DNA of 64,000 nt, from assembly GCA_900545545.1 (NCBI GenBank), contig UQZO01000003.1, positions 1 through 64,000 on the forward strand, read 5' to 3'. Under the pieces are notes generated by a model. It was given only the letters and a program-made list of their open reading frames with translations. It was not told the DNA's origin and searched no databases. The DNA comes from an uncultured Subdoligranulum sp. Lineage in GTDB: Bacteria; Bacillota; Clostridia; Oscillospirales; Ruminococcaceae. The translations under genes and the position numbers were made by a program. This document shows positions 59,532-64,000 of the stretch, one piece after another. Each line of letters starts with the position of its first letter. Positions within the stretch are counted from its first letter, which is position 1.

Positions 59532-60829
59532 CAGCAGAAATCATTTGTGTCGGCACCGAGCTGCTGCTGGGGGATATCGTCAACACCAATGCCCAGTTTC
59601 TGAGCCGCGAGCTGGCCGAACTGGGCATCAGTGTATTGCACCAGCATGTGATCGGTGATAACCCGGAACGTCTGCAGGAGCTGGTCTGCCAGGCCAGCCG
59701 CCGCAGCGATTTATTGGTGTTCTCCGGCGGGCTCGGCCCCACGGAGGATGACCTTACCAAGGAAACGGTGGCCCGGGCTTTCGGCGATACTTTGCATTTT
59801 GATGAAGAAGAATGGCAGAAAATCCTCGCATTTTTTGCACGCACCAACCGCAAGCCGACTCCCAATAACCGTAAACAGGCCATGGTTCCGACGCGGGGCC
59901 ACAAGATCATCAACGACCACGGCACCGCCCCCGGCGCCTGGTTTGAGGATGCCCAGGGCCACTGTGCCGTGCTGATGCCTGGTGTCCCGCGGGAAATGAA
60001 GGCCATGTGGACCGAGCAGGTCCGCCCGGCGCTGCAAAAACGCCAGAACTGCACCATCCATTCCCGCACGCTGCGGGTGCTGGGGGGCGAGAGCAGCATC
60101 GCCAGCAAGGTGGCGCCGCTCTTTGAAAGCACCAACCCCACGGCAGCCATCTATTGCAAGACGGGGGAGAGCGAGATCCGTGTCACGGCGCGAGAAGCCA
60201 CCGAGGAAGCGGCGGAACGCGCCTGCAATGCCTACCTGCAAAAATTTCGCGACATCCTCGGCGATGCGGCCTACGATGTGGACGTGCCTGCCCTGGAATA
60301 TACCGTTGTGCGGGTACTGCGGGAAAAAGGCCTGCACGCCGCCACGGCGGAAAGCTGTACCGGCGGCATGATCGCCGAGCGGCTGACCAATGTGCCGGGC
60401 TCCAGCGAGGTATTCGGCTACGGCTTTGTCACCTATGCAGAGGCTGCCAAACAAAAGCTGCTTGGCGTGGATGGCACCCTGATTGAACAATACAACGTGG
60501 TTTCCGGCCCGGTGGCTGTGGCGATGGCCTTTGGTGCCGCGCACGCCGCAGGGGCGGAACTGGCCGTGGGTATCACCGGCATTGCAGGGCCCGGCGGGGC
60601 GCTGCCCGGTAAACCGGTGGGAACTGTCTATCTTGCCGGAGCGGATACCCGCACCCATACCGGCTGGCTGCTGCGTCTGACCCTGGGCGGGTATCAGGAG
60701 CGCGGAATCATTCGCGCCCGTGCCGCCCTGTATGCACTGGACCTGCTGCGCCGCATGGCGCTGGGGCTGCCGGTACCGGACGGTATGGCCGTCACGCCGG
60801 ATACCCCGCCGGAACAGAGCAATATCTGA
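59528..60829 (+). CDS. cinA: CinA: nicotinamide-nucleotide amidase / competence-damage protein
   Basis: A 433-residue CinA. The N-terminal MoCF-like domain (1-170) has CVGTELLLGDIVNTNAQFLS and FSGGLGPTEDDLTKE; a KH-type middle domain (about 175-260) and the C-terminal amidase domain with AESCTGGMIAERLTN (near 280), YAEAAKQKLLGV and GITGIAGPGG follow. It deamidates NMN and may hydrolyse ADP-ribose. Start GTG 59528 overlaps thiI by four bases. The next gene starts 23 bases later and carries a second, decayed copy of the KH and amidase domains. Confidence 0.95.
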   Translation: MTAEIICVGTELLLGDIVNTNAQFLSRELAELGISVLHQHVIGDNPERLQELVCQASRRSDLLVFSGGLGPTEDDLTKETVARAFGDTLHFDEEEWQKILAFFARTNRKPTPNNRKQAMVPTRGHKIINDHGTAPGAWFEDAQGHCAVLMPGVPREMKAMWTEQVRPALQKRQNCTIHSRTLRVLGGESSIASKVAPLFESTNPTAAIYCKTGESEIRVTAREATEEAAERACNAYLQKFRDILGDAAYDVDVPALEYTVVRVLREKGLHAATAESCTGGMIAERLTNVPGSSEVFGYGFVTYAEAAKQKLLGVDGTLIEQYNVVSGPVAVAMAFGAAHAAGAELAVGITGIAGPGGALPGKPVGTVYLAGADTRTHTGWLLRLTLGGYQERGIIRARAALYALDLLRRMALGLPVPDGMAVTPDTPPEQSNI

Positions 60830-60852
60830 ACTACCCTAAAGAAAGGCACATC

Positions 60853-63800
60853 ATGGTCAACACACAACTCAAAATTCTGCGCGTTTTTGGACCCACAGCC
60901 GCCGAAGTTTCGGCCGTGCTGCGGCAGGCCCGTGCCGACGGCTGCCCCGGTCTGCGTCTGCTGGAACGGGACGGCGAATTTGCCGTCTGCGTACAAGTCA
61001 GCGCACCCAACCGTGCCATGGCAGAGCAGTACTGCGACAAATGGGTACAAAAACTCAACGCCAAGTTTGGCGATGATGTTTTCGCAATGGGGGAGACCAG
61101 CCTGGCCCAGGCTACGTTGGACCTGCTGCTGCAAAAGCGCAAGTTGCTGGTGGCGGTGGATGAAACCACCGGCCGCCTGCTGGGCAATCTGCTGCAGCCG
61201 CTGGCGCACAGTGAATCGGTGTTTGATTTTGGCACCGAAAGCTACGCCAATGCCCAGCGCGAGCGCCAGATCAAGGTGCCCCAGCAACTTCTGAAAAAAT
61301 TTCCCGGGGATGTGGTACAGGCTGCCGCAGGGCGTGCCGTTTCGGCGCTGCAGGTAACCGGCGCCGATTTTGCCGCTGCCTACATGCCCGCCACCGTAGG
61401 ACAGGGCCCCTTTGTGCTGATCTGCGACCGCCGCGGTGCAGCGGCCTGCGCCCTGCCGCCGGAACTCAACGATGCGGCCATTGGCAACCAGATCCTCGAT
61501 CTGCTGCGCCGCCGCCTGCAGGGTCTGCGTCTGACGGATTCCTGCATTACCTTCCGCCCCGGCCGTGACCGGCCGCTGCTGCTGGTTTCGGAAGCGGGAA
61601 GAGAAAAGGGCAACACGGTGCGTTTTTCCCTGCGGCGCCGCACACCGTCCACCCAGGAAAGCGACCACACGGCGGACTTTGAGCCGATGATGGATTTTGA
61701 TACGGCTGAACCGGTAGCCCCGCCGCAGTCTGCGGCGCCGCGCCGTCCTTCTTATGCCGGTACTTCGGCGGGAACGGCGCCCACCGGTACGATTCAGTTT
61801 GAAACCGATCTCGGCACCCAGGAAACGCCCAATACCGATCCGCTGAATATCGAAACCGCAGGGCCCCAGGCTGCTACGGCATCCCGGCGCCGCCGTGTTT
61901 CGGTACCCGAAACGGAAAATACCGACTTCAGCACGCCGGCGGCAAACCGCGGTGCACCGGCCCCCTCGATTCTGGATCAGGATATCCCGGATTTTTCCGC
62001 AGAGATTGATCCCCAGGCCATTGCAGCCGCCCAGGCGGCTGATGAAGCCGATGCGGCTGCGGGCCGTACCACCAGTGCCAAGGAATTCAGTCAGGCGGCA
62101 ACACGCCTCTTCTCGGAGGAGGACGAGGCCGAACTGGCGGCGGCACAGGCCAAAGCGAGCCGTCGTGCCAGAAACGAAGCGGCTTCCCGGCGGGTGCCGG
62201 ACCAATCTTCGGAGGTTTCCAGCATCAAGAACCGAAGCCTTGCCATCATCGAGCGCAGCGAGCGCCGCCAGCGCCGCACCGTCACGATGATTCTGGTGGT
62301 TCTTGTGCTTCTTGTTCTGGCCGGTGTAGGGGCAATCTGGTGGTTCTTCCGCAACGACCTGGGCGTGCGCCCTGCGGCCAAAAACTACGGCACCACCGCC
62401 TACGATGATACCGCGCAGTCCTACCTGGAAAATGCGCTGGAAAAACGCCCCGGCGCCATCGGATATCTCGGCTGGCCGGGGCTGGACGGCGCGCTGGTCT
62501 ATACGGTCGATACGCTGCCGGAAACCGGGGAAAACGGGGCTTCGTCCTCTCTCATTCGTTTTGCCACGGCCAACGCCCTGAAGCAGGGAACGCCGGGCAA
62601 CACCGTGCTGGAATGCACTGCCGATACCTATGCTTCGCTGGCGCAGGAAGAGGTCATCAAAGAAAACAGCGGCTTTACGCTCTATATGCAGGATGGCACC
62701 TACCGCTTCAAGGTGGTATCGGTGTACTATCTTGACCCGACGGAACAGGGCGATGGGGCGTTTGACCTGTATGGCAGCACGGATCTTTCCAACTATTATG
62801 ATTATCTGTCCTTTGTGGCGGGTATTCAGGCGCGCAGCCTGTGGGATACCGGCGTGGAAATCGGGGACCGCTCCCAGTTCCTGACGCTGACCAGCACCAC
62901 CAGTGAAGACGGCGTGCTGCTCTGCGTGACCGGCCGCCTGATCGAGGAAGAGGAAAGCGCAGCCTTGAGCGGCGCCTCTATCCAGGCAGCGGAGGAACCG
63001 CTGCTGACGGCACTGCAATACCAGAAAAAAGATCAGCCCATGCCCACCGTCAGCAGCTTGCTTGGCGCCAGCGTGGGACGCTATGCCCAGCAAAGTGCGG
63101 CCAGTTCTGCAGACCGCAACAATGCCCAGGCATCGGAGGAAAGCGACAGCAGTGATCTGAGTTCTCAGATTGCCGATATGCAGGCCCAGACGGATGCCAT
63201 TGTGGCAAGTACCGATAAGCTGCTGGCCGGTCTGACCGATGTTGCCGGCTCCGGCAATGAGACCGAGTCTGACCTGAACCAGGGCGCAGAGGGCGGCCTG
63301 CCCGAACAGACGGTGACGGTGGATCAGATCACCTCCACCCCGGCCCCCACCGAGGAGCCGTCCTCCGGCAGTGAGGATGGCAGTTCCTCCACCGATTCCG
63401 GCAGCTCCGGTGATTCCGGAAACAGCGACGGCAGTGCAACAGGGGAGACCATCAACGTGACCATGAACGGTACCGCGCAGACGATGGATCTTGTGCAGTG
63501 TCTGGCCATGGTGGCGCAGAACGAGCTTGGCTCCAACGCGCCGGCCGAAGCCTACAAGGCCCAGTGTGTGGCGACCCATTGCTGGATTCTCAGCCAGTCC
63601 GGTTATCCGGCGGTATCCGGCACCACACCGGGGGCGGCGGCGCTGGCTGCCGCGCAGGAAGTGGCCCGCGTGCTGGTTACTTATAACGGTCAGGTCTGCT
63701 TTACGCCGTATTTTGCCTCGGCCAGCACAGGTACGGCTTCGGCCGCCGATGTCTGGGGCAATGACCGCCCCTGGCTGCAGGCTGTGGACAGCCCGTATGA

Positions 63801-64000
63801 CCAGTCGGTGGCAACCAACTGGAATACCAACGGCAACACCAGCGGCACGGCGCGCTTTGCCCGCCAGACGGTACAGGACCGCATCAAGTCGGAACTGGGA
63901 ATCGACCTTTCGGGTGTTGATCCCAACAACTGGTTCAAAATTATTTCCACCAACCAGTACGGTTGGGTTTCCAAGATCCAGATTGGCCCTGATGGCAACA
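60853..64000 (+). CDS. CinA-like/SpoIID-like membrane fusion protein (3' end cut by window)
   Basis: At least 1049 residues, open at the window end. Residues 1-95 resemble the CinA KH domain and about 95-235 its amidase domain: LKILRVFGPTAAEVS aligns with RTLRVLGGESSIAS, and VAVDETTGRLLGNLL with AATAESCTGGMIAERL. The catalytic Ser-Cys and the TGIAGPGG loop are lost, so it is probably inactive. A disordered Ala/Pro/Arg linker (about 240-470), one membrane helix (about 478-500), a novel outside region, a Ser/Gly/Asp stretch (about 836-862) and a SpoIID/LytB-like domain (NELGSNAPAEAYKAQCVATH, near 888) follow. AAAGGCAC precedes ATG 60853. Confidence 0.82.
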   Translation, partial: MVNTQLKILRVFGPTAAEVSAVLRQARADGCPGLRLLERDGEFAVCVQVSAPNRAMAEQYCDKWVQKLNAKFGDDVFAMGETSLAQATLDLLLQKRKLLVAVDETTGRLLGNLLQPLAHSESVFDFGTESYANAQRERQIKVPQQLLKKFPGDVVQAAAGRAVSALQVTGADFAAAYMPATVGQGPFVLICDRRGAAACALPPELNDAAIGNQILDLLRRRLQGLRLTDSCITFRPGRDRPLLLVSEAGREKGNTVRFSLRRRTPSTQESDHTADFEPMMDFDTAEPVAPPQSAAPRRPSYAGTSAGTAPTGTIQFETDLGTQETPNTDPLNIETAGPQAATASRRRRVSVPETENTDFSTPAANRGAPAPSILDQDIPDFSAEIDPQAIAAAQAADEADAAAGRTTSAKEFSQAATRLFSEEDEAELAAAQAKASRRARNEAASRRVPDQSSEVSSIKNRSLAIIERSERRQRRTVTMILVVLVLLVLAGVGAIWWFFRNDLGVRPAAKNYGTTAYDDTAQSYLENALEKRPGAIGYLGWPGLDGALVYTVDTLPETGENGASSSLIRFATANALKQGTPGNTVLECTADTYASLAQEEVIKENSGFTLYMQDGTYRFKVVSVYYLDPTEQGDGAFDLYGSTDLSNYYDYLSFVAGIQARSLWDTGVEIGDRSQFLTLTSTTSEDGVLLCVTGRLIEEEESAALSGASIQAAEEPLLTALQYQKKDQPMPTVSSLLGASVGRYAQQSAASSADRNNAQASEESDSSDLSSQIADMQAQTDAIVASTDKLLAGLTDVAGSGNETESDLNQGAEGGLPEQTVTVDQITSTPAPTEEPSSGSEDGSSSTDSGSSGDSGNSDGSATGETINVTMNGTAQTMDLVQCLAMVAQNELGSNAPAEAYKAQCVATHCWILSQSGYPAVSGTTPGAAALAAAQEVARVLVTYNGQVCFTPYFASASTGTASAADVWGNDRPWLQAVDSPYDQSVATNWNTNGNTSGTARFARQTVQDRIKSELGIDLSGVDPNNWFKIISTNQYGWVSKIQIGPDGN

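Noticed and set aside
60694..63579. A 961-codon open frame on the minus strand opposite the CinA/SpoIID fusion
   Set aside because: It lies antisense to a frame with RBS, membrane helix and SpoIID homology; its product is rich in Gly/Arg/His without known motifs, typical of GC-rich antisense shadow frames.

Overview
The window looks like a chromosomal segment of a GC-rich, low-GC-branch-derived Firmicute, most likely an Oscillospiraceae/Ruminococcaceae gut anaerobe of the Faecalibacterium / Gemmiger / Subdoligranulum group. The reasons are the clostridial S10-spc-alpha ribosomal cluster with rpsD inside the alpha part, IreB, YerC, RqcH, a C+ type S14 and L36, a Na+-pump decarboxylase beta subunit, strong AGGAGG ribosome-binding sites and a GC-rich codon choice. 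The genus is inferred by eye. I see no tRNA, rRNA, CRISPR array, prophage or complete insertion sequence; the extreme left edge may hold the end of an IS200/IS605-type element.

Layout. 1-8046: HD hydrolase (-), TetR regulator, PTS IIA(Glc), a proteasome/HslV-fold protein, MgtE behind a structured leader with an attenuator, glycogen branching enzyme, then a yerC-galM operon (-). 8100-12515: DUF3592-like membrane protein, RmuC, DegV, then (-) oadB and a 44-residue OadG-like peptide behind a yybP-ykoY-type riboswitch. 12571-17478: a sigma factor, a zinc-ribbon protein and two large membrane proteins (GT-C glycosyltransferase-like and DUF2142). 17512-20914: DUF1858, TrmK, Nif3/YqfO, RqcH. 21018-24225: three lipoproteins, two of them tandem paralogues.

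24298-40365 is one long translation/secretion cluster: promoter, about 345 nt leader with an attenuator-like hairpin, then rpsJ, rplC, rplD, rplW, rplB, rpsS, rplV, rpsC, rplP, rpmC, rpsQ, rplN, rplX, rplE, rpsN, rpsH, rplF, rplR, rpsE, rpmD, rplO, secY, adk, map, a KOW protein, infA, rpmJ, rpsM, rpsK, rpsD, rpoA, rplQ, closed by a strong terminator. Next come a long-form PRPP synthetase, murD, a GNAT enzyme, a YnbB-like PLP enzyme and (-) ireB.

45802-50470 (-) is amino-sugar use (nagA, nagB, a NagE-like PTS permease) and a TPP-riboswitch-controlled thiT. 50826-52841 is a Pro/Thr-rich GH25 lysozyme. 52952-55824 (-) is proC-proB-proA. The right end is a ferredoxin-type aldo/keto reductase, a cysteine desulfurase-thiI-cinA run and a truncated giant gene whose N-terminus resembles the CinA KH and amidase domains and whose C-terminus is an extracellular SpoIID/LytB-like domain.

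Most interesting points: the CinA-like/SpoIID fusion next to intact cinA; a yybP-ykoY (Mn2+-type) riboswitch in front of oadB/oadG with no decarboxylase alpha subunit nearby; the mgtE leader with a 9-bp closing helix and a terminator that contains the ribosome-binding site; the S10 leader attenuator; and the HslV-fold protein starting Met-Ser.
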